Shown one piece after another: positions 39,488-47,261 of a stretch of 64,000 bases of DNA. Source of the stretch: Paenibacillus sp. A3 (lineage in GTDB: Bacteria; Bacillota; Bacilli; Paenibacillales; NBRC-103111); the NCBI RefSeq assembly GCF_001399685.1, contig NZ_JTHN01000084.1:26111-90110 (forward strand), in the 5' to 3' direction. The stretch's first letter is position 1. Each line of letters opens with the position of its first letter. The notes beneath the pieces are model-generated. The model was not told the origin of the DNA. It saw nothing but the letters and a program-made list of their open reading frames with translations, and made no database searches. The translations under genes were made by a program, and so were the position numbers.

Positions 39488-41320
39488 ATGTGCGGAATTA
39501 CAGGATGGGTGGATTGGTCCCAGGACCTTTCCGAGGAACGGCCGGTATTAACGGAGATGACGAGGTCCATTGCGCATCGCGGGCCGGATGCCGAAGGCTT
39601 CTGGTTTTCGCAACGGGCTGCTTTCGGGCACCGCCGCTTGATCGTCATCGATCCCGAAGGCGGGAAGCAGCCGATGCTTTATCGGGACGGCGGGCAGACC
39701 ATAGCCTTAACTTACAACGGCGAGCTCTACAATTACCGGGAGCTGAGAAGGGAACTGGAAGGAATGGGCCACCGGTTTGAAACGAATTCCGATACGGAGG
39801 TTCTTCTGCATTCCTATGTCGAGTGGAAGGAGGATTGCGTAAGGCATTGTAACGGCATCTATGCGTTTGGCATCTGGGATGAGCAGCGCGGACAGCTGAT
39901 GCTTGGCCGGGACCACCTTGGGGTAAAGCCGCTGTTTTTTGCCAGAAGAGGAAGCGCCGTTATTTTCGGGTCGGAAATCAAGGTGCTGTTGGCCCATCCG
40001 CTGGTGGAAGCCGTCGTCGACCGTGAAGGGCTGGCGGAACTTTTCGGCATGGGGGCGATGCGAACTCCAGGGCAAGGGGTGTTCAAGGATGTCGAGGAAG
40101 TCAAAGGAGGCCATTACGTGACGTTTACGGCCGAAGACAGCCGCAATATCCGCTATTGGAACCTGGTAAGCCGCAAGCATACGGACGATGCCGAGACCAC
40201 GGTCCGGACAATACGCTCGCTTCTCGAAGATACGGTGAAGCGGCAGCTCATCGCGGATAAGCCGGTCGTCTGCATGCTGTCCGGCGGGCTCGATTCCAGC
40301 GGATTGACGGCGCTGGCCGGCCAAAATTTCCGTGAGCAGGGGAAAGCTCTTCACACGTATTCGATCGATTTTGAAAATAACGACCGCGATTTCGAGCAGG
40401 ACTTTTTGCGGCGCGACAGAGACGAGCCTTGGGTCAGGCGGGTATCCGAGCATGTCGGCACGGAGCATCATTCCGTCGTCTTTGGGCCGGACAAGCTGAT
40501 CGAGCATTTGCTTGAACCGATGCGGGCCCGCGACCTTCCGAGTGTCGGCGAAATCGAAACGTCGCTTTATTTGCTGTTTACGGAAATGAAGAAGGACGCG
40601 ACGGTGGCGCTGTCCGGCGAGTCCGCGGACGAAGTGTTTTCCGGGTACCCGTGGTTTTATGAAGAGACGTATTTGAATGCCGAAATCTTCCCGTGGCTGC
40701 TCAATTTCGGCTATACCACTGGCGTCCTGAAAGCGGAGGTTCGGGATAGGCTTCAGCTCGAAGCGTACCGCAAGCGGCGTTTTCAAGAAGCTGTCGGCGA
40801 GATTCCGTTTCTCGAAGGGGAAGCGGAGCTTGAGCGGAAGCAGCGGCAGATGTCGTACCTTTTCATCATGCGGTTCCTGCCTTATATGCTGGACCGGAAA
40901 GACCGGGCCAGCATGATGACGGGCTTCGAAGTGCGCGTGCCGTTCTGCGATTATCGGCTTGTGGAATATTTGTGGAACGTGCCGTTCGAGCTGAAAAGCA
41001 TCGGTCATATCGAAAAAGGAATTTTGCGCCGTGCCTTCGAAGGCGTTCTTCCGGATGATGTCCGGAACCGCCGCAAGAGCGCTTACCCAAGCACGAAGGA
41101 CAAAGCTTACCTCGACCTCATCAGCCGGTGGATGCTTGACATTCTGGACGACCCGAACGCTCCGATTCATGCGCTGATCGATGTCGGGAAGGTGAGGCTT
41201 ATTGCGGAAGGCAAGAGCACTGCAGAGAATGGAACGGATGCCCGCGCGATTCTGGATTATCTGGTGCAGGTGAACTGCTGGCTCAAGGAATACGGCGTCA
41301 AGCTGGAGCTTGGGGCGTGA
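39488..41320 (+). CDS. asnB: Glutamine-hydrolysing asparagine synthetase
   Basis: A 610-residue two-domain enzyme making asparagine from aspartate, glutamine and ATP. Cys2 (MCGITGWVDW) is the glutaminase nucleophile. The class II amidotransferase domain shows IAHRGPDAEGFW, YNGELYN and SDTEVLLH. The synthetase domain has the ATP-pyrophosphatase loop MLSGGLDSSGLTA near 260 and LSGESADEVFSGYPWF near 375, with the C-terminal RVPFCDYRLVEY. All hallmark residues are intact. GAAGG before ATG. Confidence 0.95.
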   Translation: MCGITGWVDWSQDLSEERPVLTEMTRSIAHRGPDAEGFWFSQRAAFGHRRLIVIDPEGGKQPMLYRDGGQTIALTYNGELYNYRELRRELEGMGHRFETNSDTEVLLHSYVEWKEDCVRHCNGIYAFGIWDEQRGQLMLGRDHLGVKPLFFARRGSAVIFGSEIKVLLAHPLVEAVVDREGLAELFGMGAMRTPGQGVFKDVEEVKGGHYVTFTAEDSRNIRYWNLVSRKHTDDAETTVRTIRSLLEDTVKRQLIADKPVVCMLSGGLDSSGLTALAGQNFREQGKALHTYSIDFENNDRDFEQDFLRRDRDEPWVRRVSEHVGTEHHSVVFGPDKLIEHLLEPMRARDLPSVGEIETSLYLLFTEMKKDATVALSGESADEVFSGYPWFYEETYLNAEIFPWLLNFGYTTGVLKAEVRDRLQLEAYRKRRFQEAVGEIPFLEGEAELERKQRQMSYLFIMRFLPYMLDRKDRASMMTGFEVRVPFCDYRLVEYLWNVPFELKSIGHIEKGILRRAFEGVLPDDVRNRRKSAYPSTKDKAYLDLISRWMLDILDDPNAPIHALIDVGKVRLIAEGKSTAENGTDARAILDYLVQVNCWLKEYGVKLELGA

Positions 41321-41407
41321 AGCGCGGGAGTCCGTGCATAGTATTCTGTCCGGACTGGATATTCTATACATGTCGAAAACAAAACGACCGACAAGCGAGG
41401 GAATCCG

Positions 41408-41569
41408 ATGGCAGAATACCATGCCCCCAAGGAAGAAGAGCAGACGCAAGAACGCAGCATGGAGTCATTTAGCGAAATAAACGAATTCGAGCACAACCGG
41501 AATCCGGTTGCCTCCGCGCAGAAGCAAATGGCATCGCAGGAAACGGCCGGCGTCCTGGAGCAGGAATAG
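41408..41569 (+). CDS. Small acidic hydrophilic protein
   Basis: A 53-residue frame starting MAEYHAPKEEEQTQERSM and ending ETAGVLEQE, rich in Glu and Gln, with no membrane segment. GAGGG sits 7 bases before ATG and codon choice looks coding. The gene follows asnB by 87 bases. I do not recognise it. Confidence 0.6.
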   Translation: MAEYHAPKEEEQTQERSMESFSEINEFEHNRNPVASAQKQMASQETAGVLEQE

Positions 41570-41869
41570 CCCGGCTTCGGCGGCGGAACGGAGTTACAGG
41601 CGTGCAGTCCGCGTTTCGGCGCAGGCTGCGCGTCAAGCTCCTATCCGGGCCATCCCCAATTTCTTCAAGCGGCGTCTCATGCCCGCTTCGTTTTGACCTC
41701 ATTCCACGCTCCTCCCATTTCGATTGCAGTATCCTCCATTTCGTAATTTTTACGGTAAGCCCTCGGGTACAGGTTTGATCCAATATGACAATAGATGTCA
41801 TGTGCGGCACGTATACTTGATGTAGAAAGGTGTGGTACCAACTCAGATTGAAACGAGGGAGGATACAGG
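41570..41869. other. Intergenic region before uvrA2
   Basis: No credible gene. An inverted repeat ATGACA-N5-TGTCAT at 41785-41801 lies about 70 bases before the uvrA2 start and could be a regulator site. Confidence 0.5.
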
Positions 41870-44404
41870 ATGGAAGGAGCCATTGTCATTCAAGGCGCCT
41901 ATGAAAATAATCTAAAGCACGTTTCGCTGAGCATTCCGAAGAACAAGCTCGTCGTCTTAACCGGATTGTCCGGTTCCGGAAAATCGACGCTGGCGATGGA
42001 CATTTTGCAGAAGGAATGCCAGAGGCAGTACATGGAATCGATGGGCATGGTCACGGATGCGATCGACAAGCCGAAGGTGGAATCGATCACCGGTCTTTCC
42101 CCATCGATTGGGGTTAGTCAGCAGATCGCCAACCGGAACCCAAGGTCCACGCTGGGGACGGTAACGGAGATTTATACGTATTTGCGGGTTTTGTACGCCA
42201 GACTTGGGGAGCGGCCGTGTCCGTCGTGCGGCGCCACGATAAGGCCTTCGTTCGAGCCTGCCGGGGAAGGATCGGTTCCCGGGGCAGTGCTTTTGGAGGA
42301 GAGCCATAGCTCGGGAACCGACCGCTGTCCCCAATGCCGATGCGCGGTCCCCAAGCTGAAGATGGCCCACTTCTCCTTCAACAAGCCGGAAGGCGCCTGT
42401 GAAGCGTGCGCCGGGCTGGGAATCGTTACAAGCTTGGAAGCAGGCTTGGTTTTCGATGAAGAACGGAGTTTTCGCGGCGGCTGCGTCACCTTTTGGGACG
42501 GCATGTTCATCGACTATTATTCGGACGTGCTTCAGGCTGCGGCGAAGCATTACGGGTTCGCGTTTGATCCGGACGCTCCTATGAAAGACTACAGTCCGGT
42601 GCAGCGGGATTTGCTGCTTCACGGCGTGGAGAGCGAGCGGTTTGCCGGACGTTTTCCCGGTATCAAGGCGCCCAAGTCAGTCGGAAAAGGCCGGTTCGAG
42701 GGCGTGCTGACTTATTTGAACCGGCGGCATCGGGAGCAGACCGGAGATACCGCACAGTCGAGGAAGCTGTCGGGTTATTTCACCCGCCGCCCTTGTCCCG
42801 CTTGCGAAGGCACGCGCCTGAAAAGCGAGAGCCGTCTGGTCACGATATGCGGACAATCGATTGACGAAATTTCGTCATGGCCGCTTCACCGCTTGATGGC
42901 GTGGCTGGAAGAGGTGCGTCCCGCCCTCTTCGAAGCGGGACAACACGTACTGGACCCGATCATCCACGACATCGCGGAGCGCATGAGGCGGGTTGCGAAG
43001 GTCGGCTTGGGGTATTTGTCGCTCTACCGGCAGGCCAATACGCTCTCCGGCGGGGAAGCGCAGCGTCTCCGGCTGGCTTCGCTGTTAGGCTCGGGTCTGA
43101 CCGGCGTCTTGTACGTCCTGGACGAGCCGACGGCAGGACTGCATCCGAAGGATACCGCTTCGCTCATCGGCGTGCTGCAGCAGCTGCGCGATCTGGGAAA
43201 TACCGTGCTTGTGATCGAGCATGATGTCGAAGTGATGGAAGCAGCCGATTATATGATCGATATGGGGCCGGGCGCAGGCCGGCAAGGAGGGACGATCGTC
43301 GGCACCGGAACGTTGGAGGAGCTGAAGTCGGATCCAGGCTCGGTCACGGGGCAATTTCTGAGCAGCGATCATGGACGGCTGCTATCCTCGGGCCGAAGAT
43401 CCGGCACCGGCGCCTTCTTGACCGTCCGGGACGCGTATGCGCGAAACTTGAAAAACATTACGGTCGAGCTTCCTTTAGGCATGCTTATTGCGATTACCGG
43501 CGTTTCCGGCTCCGGAAAATCGACGTTACTGTTCGACCTGATCGATCCGGCCGGCCGACAACATGTTCAGGGGCGCGCGGAAGGCTTGGAATGCGGAAGC
43601 ATCGACGGACTCGGGCATATCGACAAATGGATTACGGTCGACCAGGCGCCCATCGGACGTATCATGCGCTCCAACATCGCCACCTATACCGACGTATTTA
43701 CGCTGATCCGCAATCTGTTCTCCGGACTGCCGGAAGCCAAACGGAAAAAGTTGTCGTCGAAGCATTTTTCGTTCAATGTGCCCGGGGGAAGATGCGAGAA
43801 ATGTCAGGGGCTGGGCGTGCTGCTGCTGGATATGCATTTTTTGCCGGACGTTGAGGCCGTGTGCCCGGATTGCGGCGGAAGGCGGTTTAAGGACGACATC
43901 TTGAGTGTCACGTATGAGGGCAAAAATATCTCCGAGCTTCTGGACATGACAGTCAAGGAAAGCTTGCATTTCTTCGGCGGGCACAGCGAGCTGGCGGAAA
44001 AGCTGGGGCTGCTGTGCGAGGTGGGCCTCGGCTATTTGCAGCTGGGCCAACCGGCGACTACACTTTCCGGGGGAGAAGCTCAGCGTCTCAAGCTGGCCAA
44101 GGAATTAAGCAAAAAAACAAAAGGACATACCTTGTATCTGCTGGACGAGCCGACGACGGGACTGCATCCTTCCGATGTGCGCCAGCTTCTCCTCTTGCTG
44201 AACAAACTGGTAGATGCAGGGAATACGGTCATCGTTATCGAGCATCATCTGGACCTGATCCGCGAGGCGGATTGGATCGTTGATTTGGGACCGGACGGGG
44301 GAGAAGCGGGCGGCTATCTGGTCGCGCAGGGCCGGCCGGAGCAAGTCGCGCAAGCGGACGGATCTTATACCGCAGCTTTTTTGAGGAGCACGCTGACTGG
44401 ATAA
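41870..44404 (+). CDS. UvrA2-class excinuclease ATPase subunit
   Basis: An 844-residue tandem ABC ATPase, shorter than canonical UvrA (about 940). Walker A motifs GLSGSGKST and GVSGSGKST; signatures LSGGEAQRLRLASLLGSGL and LSGGEAQRLKLAKELS; Walker B LYVLDEPTAGLHP and LYLLDEPTTGLHP. Zinc modules include CPSCG, CPQCRC, CEACAGLG and CEKCQGLG with CPDCGG. The shorter length and sequence style fit the UvrA2 branch, which lacks the UvrB-binding domain and has been linked to tolerance of DNA-binding drugs. Control may be by the 41785 inverted repeat. Confidence 0.92.
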   Translation: MEGAIVIQGAYENNLKHVSLSIPKNKLVVLTGLSGSGKSTLAMDILQKECQRQYMESMGMVTDAIDKPKVESITGLSPSIGVSQQIANRNPRSTLGTVTEIYTYLRVLYARLGERPCPSCGATIRPSFEPAGEGSVPGAVLLEESHSSGTDRCPQCRCAVPKLKMAHFSFNKPEGACEACAGLGIVTSLEAGLVFDEERSFRGGCVTFWDGMFIDYYSDVLQAAAKHYGFAFDPDAPMKDYSPVQRDLLLHGVESERFAGRFPGIKAPKSVGKGRFEGVLTYLNRRHREQTGDTAQSRKLSGYFTRRPCPACEGTRLKSESRLVTICGQSIDEISSWPLHRLMAWLEEVRPALFEAGQHVLDPIIHDIAERMRRVAKVGLGYLSLYRQANTLSGGEAQRLRLASLLGSGLTGVLYVLDEPTAGLHPKDTASLIGVLQQLRDLGNTVLVIEHDVEVMEAADYMIDMGPGAGRQGGTIVGTGTLEELKSDPGSVTGQFLSSDHGRLLSSGRRSGTGAFLTVRDAYARNLKNITVELPLGMLIAITGVSGSGKSTLLFDLIDPAGRQHVQGRAEGLECGSIDGLGHIDKWITVDQAPIGRIMRSNIATYTDVFTLIRNLFSGLPEAKRKKLSSKHFSFNVPGGRCEKCQGLGVLLLDMHFLPDVEAVCPDCGGRRFKDDILSVTYEGKNISELLDMTVKESLHFFGGHSELAEKLGLLCEVGLGYLQLGQPATTLSGGEAQRLKLAKELSKKTKGHTLYLLDEPTTGLHPSDVRQLLLLLNKLVDAGNTVIVIEHHLDLIREADWIVDLGPDGGEAGGYLVAQGRPEQVAQADGSYTAAFLRSTLTG

Positions 44405-44429
44405 AAGCGGTTCTTGAAAAATTGCCTCT

Positions 44430-44460
44430 TTACCTTAACACTAATGTCATAGTTTATAAT
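44430..44460 (+). promoter_or_regulatory. MerR-type promoter of the merR-like gene
   Basis: TTACCT (44430-44435) and TATAAT (44455-44460) separated by 19 bases, the long spacing MerR activators untwist. The spacer contains an ACACTAATG core. Confidence 0.65.
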
Positions 44461-44496
44461 TAGAACGGAGTATTTTGGGTAAAGGAGGCATTTTCC

Positions 44497-44898
44497 ATGA
44501 AAATCAGTCAGTTGTCCAAGGTAACCGGAGCCAGCCCGCGTTCCATCAGGCATTATGAGAAGAAGAAGCTGCTTACGGCAAACCGGTTGGAAAACGATTA
44601 CCGGGAGTACGACGAATCGGCTGTGGATCGTGTGAAAACGATCCAAATCTTCTTGCGCTTAGGTCTGAGCACCGAAGAAATAGAGCAAGTATTGAACTGC
44701 AAGGACAATTATCCGGAGTATGAAGTGGACGAATATTGCGATGAAATGCTGGCCGTTTATGAGGAGAAGCTGAATGAGATTAACAAGCAAATGAGCGCAT
44801 TGGCAACGGTTCAGCAGCGGTTGGAGAAGCAAATCGGTCAAATGAAAGCCAGGGAAACCGCGACGGCGGCAGAAGCTAAACCGCTAGGCACATTGTGA
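44497..44898 (+). CDS. MerR-family transcriptional regulator
   Basis: A 133-residue regulator with the MerR winged helix (MKISQLSKVTGASPRSIRHY, EKKKLL, ENDYREYDESAVDRVKTIQI) and a dimerisation coiled coil (EEKLNEINKQMSALATVQQR). No Cys pair or large effector domain, so metal or redox sensing is not indicated. AAAGGAGG before ATG. It has a 19-base-spacer promoter and is convergent with two imine reductase genes whose promoter has a related ACACTAGTG core, so they may be its targets. Confidence 0.92.
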   Translation: MKISQLSKVTGASPRSIRHYEKKKLLTANRLENDYREYDESAVDRVKTIQIFLRLGLSTEEIEQVLNCKDNYPEYEVDEYCDEMLAVYEEKLNEINKQMSALATVQQRLEKQIGQMKARETATAAEAKPLGTL

Positions 44899-44906
44899 TG
44901 AGGATG

Positions 44907-44942
44907 GATCCCGGTCCGGTGAACGCACCGGGATCGTTTTCT
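44907..44942 (+). terminator. Terminator of the merR-like gene
   Basis: Nine-base perfect arms GATCCCGGT and ACCGGGATC, followed by GTTTTCT. Confidence 0.85.
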
Positions 44943-44966
44943 AGGAGGCATCCGGCTGCCCCCGGA

Positions 44967-45863
44967 TTAAGCAGTTGGCTTGCCGAACAACTCGGCCAGT
45001 AGCGAAAATCCGTCGGTGCCTTGACCGGTGCCAATGGCCCGCCTAGCGACGGCGTGAGCGGCGCTCAGTACGCTGGCGTCGATCCCGCGGGCTTGAGCCG
45101 CATGAATGATATGCTCCATACTGGCCGCAGCCGACTGGATATTGGACTTATCGCCGGAATAATGGCCGTCGTCGACCTGCTGTGCGAATTCCGCCATAAT
45201 GTCCGGCATGATGCTGACAATCCCTTGAGCATACGCCGCAAGGTCCTTGGCTGCGATATTCTCCGCCCGGGCCAGGGCAAGGGCGTGAATATAGCCGCTC
45301 ATGGACGTCCAGAAGATGTCGAGCAGCGCCACGTCATAGGCGGCCGCCCTTCCGGGGTCCGTGCCGAGATGTGCGGCGGTGCCTCCCAGACTGGCCAAGG
45401 CCGGCCGATGGACCTCATACACCGCTTCGGGTCCGCTGTACAGGACGACTGCTGAGGGCTGCCCGATGGTTGGGGTAGGGGTCATGATCGCACCGTCGAG
45501 ATAGTCGATTCCCCGCGCGGCGGCCCATGCGGCCATTTCGCGGGCCCGCTCGGGGGTATCGGCGGTGAGGTTGACGAGCGTCCGTCCCTTTAAGGCTTCC
45601 CCTGCAAGGGCGAGAATGGCATTCGCGGCGTTGTAGTCCAACACGCAGATGATAACAAGCGTGCTGGCGGCGACGGCGTCAATCACCGTGTTTGCGAGAA
45701 TTGCTCCTTGTGCGACAAGAGCGTCCGCTTTTCCGGCCGAGCGGTTCCAGACGGTCGTCGGGTGGCCTGCCTTCAGGAACGAGCCGGCTAACGCCTGACC
45801 CATCGGACCCAGGCCGAGAACCGTTACCGGTGTGCGGTTTTCATTTGCAGCATTCGTATTCAT
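44967..45863 (-). CDS. Imine reductase-like NADPH oxidoreductase (second copy)
   Basis: A 298-residue member of the beta-hydroxyacid dehydrogenase superfamily that closely resembles imine reductases: TPVTVLGLGPMGQALAGSFL at the Rossmann fold, VWNRSAGKADALVAQGA for NADPH selectivity, and the AYDVALLD segment placing an Asp where R-selective imine reductases have their catalytic acid. Such enzymes reduce cyclic imines; the natural substrate is unknown. GAGGAGG before ATG; 25 bases after its paralogue. The C-terminal helical domain has the length expected for the domain-swapped dimer. Confidence 0.85.
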   Translation of the reverse strand: MNTNAANENRTPVTVLGLGPMGQALAGSFLKAGHPTTVWNRSAGKADALVAQGAILANTVIDAVAASTLVIICVLDYNAANAILALAGEALKGRTLVNLTADTPERAREMAAWAAARGIDYLDGAIMTPTPTIGQPSAVVLYSGPEAVYEVHRPALASLGGTAAHLGTDPGRAAAYDVALLDIFWTSMSGYIHALALARAENIAAKDLAAYAQGIVSIMPDIMAEFAQQVDDGHYSGDKSNIQSAAASMEHIIHAAQARGIDASVLSAAHAVARRAIGTGQGTDGFSLLAELFGKPTA

Positions 45864-45888
45864 TTGGGATTACCTCCTCGTAATCGAT

Positions 45889-46815
45889 TTACACCAGTTG
45901 CGGTTTCTTTAGCAGTTCGACCAATCTGGTAAGGCCGTCCGCTCCATAGCCTTCTGCGACCGCTCGATTGACAAGAGCTTGAATCGGGGCGACTAATTCG
46001 GGGCTGACGCCCTGCTCTTGGCTGGCTTCGATCAAATTCACGAAGCCCACCTTGTTGATGTAGAGGCTGGAGACGTCGGTCGCATGATTGTTCGCGTCAA
46101 TCGCTTGCGCTTGCGAGGGCAGAGAGGCGATCATGGCCTGCAGCCACGGAATGACGAGCGCCGTGAATGCCGCCGCTTCGACCTTTTCCGTGCCGACCAT
46201 TGCCACGGCATGGAAAAAACCGCCCATCAATCCGTACGCTGTAGTGAGCAGAGCCAGGTCGTAGAGTGCAGCCAGCCCGGTATCTTCGCCCAGGTACTTG
46301 CTGGTGCCGAGAACGTCCAATTCCCTCCGATACGTTTCGAAAGCCCCCGGCGATCCGCTGTAAAGCAGGAATGCCTCAGGCCCCGCAATCATCTGGGGCA
46401 CCGCCATAATCCCGCCATCGAGGTAGTCTGCGCCTTGTTCGGTAGCCCACTTCGCCGCCTTGCGCGCCTGCTCCGGCTTTCCGTTGGTGAGATTCACTAC
46501 GGTGCGGCCGGCCAATAGCCCGCCTGCGGGACCCAGGATCTCATGTACAGCCTCATAGTCCAGCACACAGACGACGATAAGCGGACTCGCCGACACCGCT
46601 TCCGCTGCGGTAGCCGCACGGACGGCTCCCTTGACGACGAGAGCGTCGGCCTTGTCGGCCGAGCGGTTCCAGACGGTCGTCCGGTGGCCTGCTTTCAGGA
46701 ACGCGTCGGCGAGTGCCGACCCCATCATCCCCAGACCGATCACTGTTACCGGTGTGCGGTCGGCTCCTCCCGCCTGCTCATGGTTTTCTTTTTCGTTTGA
46801 ACTGCTATTGATCAT
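45889..46815 (-). CDS. Imine reductase-like NADPH oxidoreductase (first copy)
   Basis: A 308-residue paralogue of the following gene: TPVTVIGLGMMGSALADAFL, VWNRSADKADALVVKGA, DYLDGGIMAVPQMI, and LYDLALLTTAYG with the same Asp position. ATG at 46815 is preferred (AAAGGAG 8 bases upstream) over the longer frame from 46833. The two genes form a minus-strand operon. Tandem related copies suggest duplication with substrate divergence. Confidence 0.85.
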   Translation of the reverse strand: MINSSSNEKENHEQAGGADRTPVTVIGLGMMGSALADAFLKAGHRTTVWNRSADKADALVVKGAVRAATAAEAVSASPLIVVCVLDYEAVHEILGPAGGLLAGRTVVNLTNGKPEQARKAAKWATEQGADYLDGGIMAVPQMIAGPEAFLLYSGSPGAFETYRRELDVLGTSKYLGEDTGLAALYDLALLTTAYGLMGGFFHAVAMVGTEKVEAAAFTALVIPWLQAMIASLPSQAQAIDANNHATDVSSLYINKVGFVNLIEASQEQGVSPELVAPIQALVNRAVAEGYGADGLTRLVELLKKPQLV

Positions 46816-46846
46816 TGCAAGCACTCCTTTCAACGTGTTCGACTTT

Positions 46847-46880
46847 ATTCTAAAAGATTGACACTAGTGGCAATGTCAAT
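46847..46880 (-). promoter_or_regulatory. Promoter and dyad of the imine reductase operon
   Basis: On the minus strand TTGACA (46874-46879) and TAGAAT (46847-46852) lie 21 bases apart. Inverted repeat ATTGACA / TGTCAAT (46857-46880) fills the -35 and spacer region and includes an ACACTAGTG core. Long spacing fits MerR control. Confidence 0.55.
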
Positions 46881-47020
46881 AAAAACTTTGCTAAAAAAAT
46901 ATAGTCATAGGATCGGGATGAGATTATGAACAGAACGGGGGTTGTTTCGGGGACTTTTCAAATTACGTTTGCGCATGACGAGCCGGAATGAATGATTGAA
47001 GTACCTCCGTTTAAATGATA

Positions 47021-47048
47021 AAGCTTGAGAAATCAGGCTTTTTTTGTT
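47021..47048 (+). terminator. Orphan terminator-like hairpin
   Basis: AAGCTTGA-GAAA-TCAGGCTT stem with a GNRA-type tetraloop, followed by a long T run. No recognised gene precedes it on this strand; a small RNA or a 21-codon frame at 46926 is possible but unsupported. Confidence 0.55.
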
Positions 47049-47091
47049 TTGGAGAACGGACGCGGCTTGACGGAGCAGCAGAAATTTGTGG

Positions 47092-47120
47092 TTGACAAAA
47101 AATGAAAAATCGCATACTTT
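47092..47120 (+). promoter_or_regulatory. Promoter of the FAD monooxygenase gene
   Basis: TTGACA (47092-47097), 17-base spacer, TACTTT (47115-47120). The first TetR-type operator starts 4 bases later. Confidence 0.7.
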
Positions 47121-47123
47121 ATA

Positions 47124-47142
47124 ATTGATTGATCCAGTCAAT
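47124..47142. promoter_or_regulatory. TetR-type operator O1
   Basis: ATTGATT-GATCC-AGTCAAT, an imperfect inverted repeat over the predicted transcription start. Confidence 0.7.
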
Positions 47143-47216
47143 CTAAAATATGATCGAAATAACGGATGGGTAATATGCAGCAGGTTACGATGTGAATTGA
47201 ACAAGTTCGCCAAATT

Positions 47217-47235
47217 ATTGACTGATCTAGTCAAT
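47217..47235. promoter_or_regulatory. TetR-type operator O2
   Basis: ATTGACT-GATCT-AGTCAAT, 7-base perfect arms, just before the ribosome binding site; centre-to-centre distance to O1 is 93 bases. Confidence 0.75.
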
Positions 47236-47261
47236 CTAAACCTCTAAAAGGAGCGATATCT

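Noticed and set aside
39707..41449. 580-codon minus-strand frame opposite asnB
   Set aside because: Overlaps a fully convincing asparagine synthetase gene and has no family features.
41469..41810. 113-codon minus-strand frame in the gap before uvrA2
   Set aside because: Arg/Pro-rich low-quality translation, overlaps the small acidic gene, no ribosome site.
46926..46991. 21-codon frame before the orphan terminator
   Set aside because: Weak ribosome site and no similarity; kept only as a remark under the terminator.
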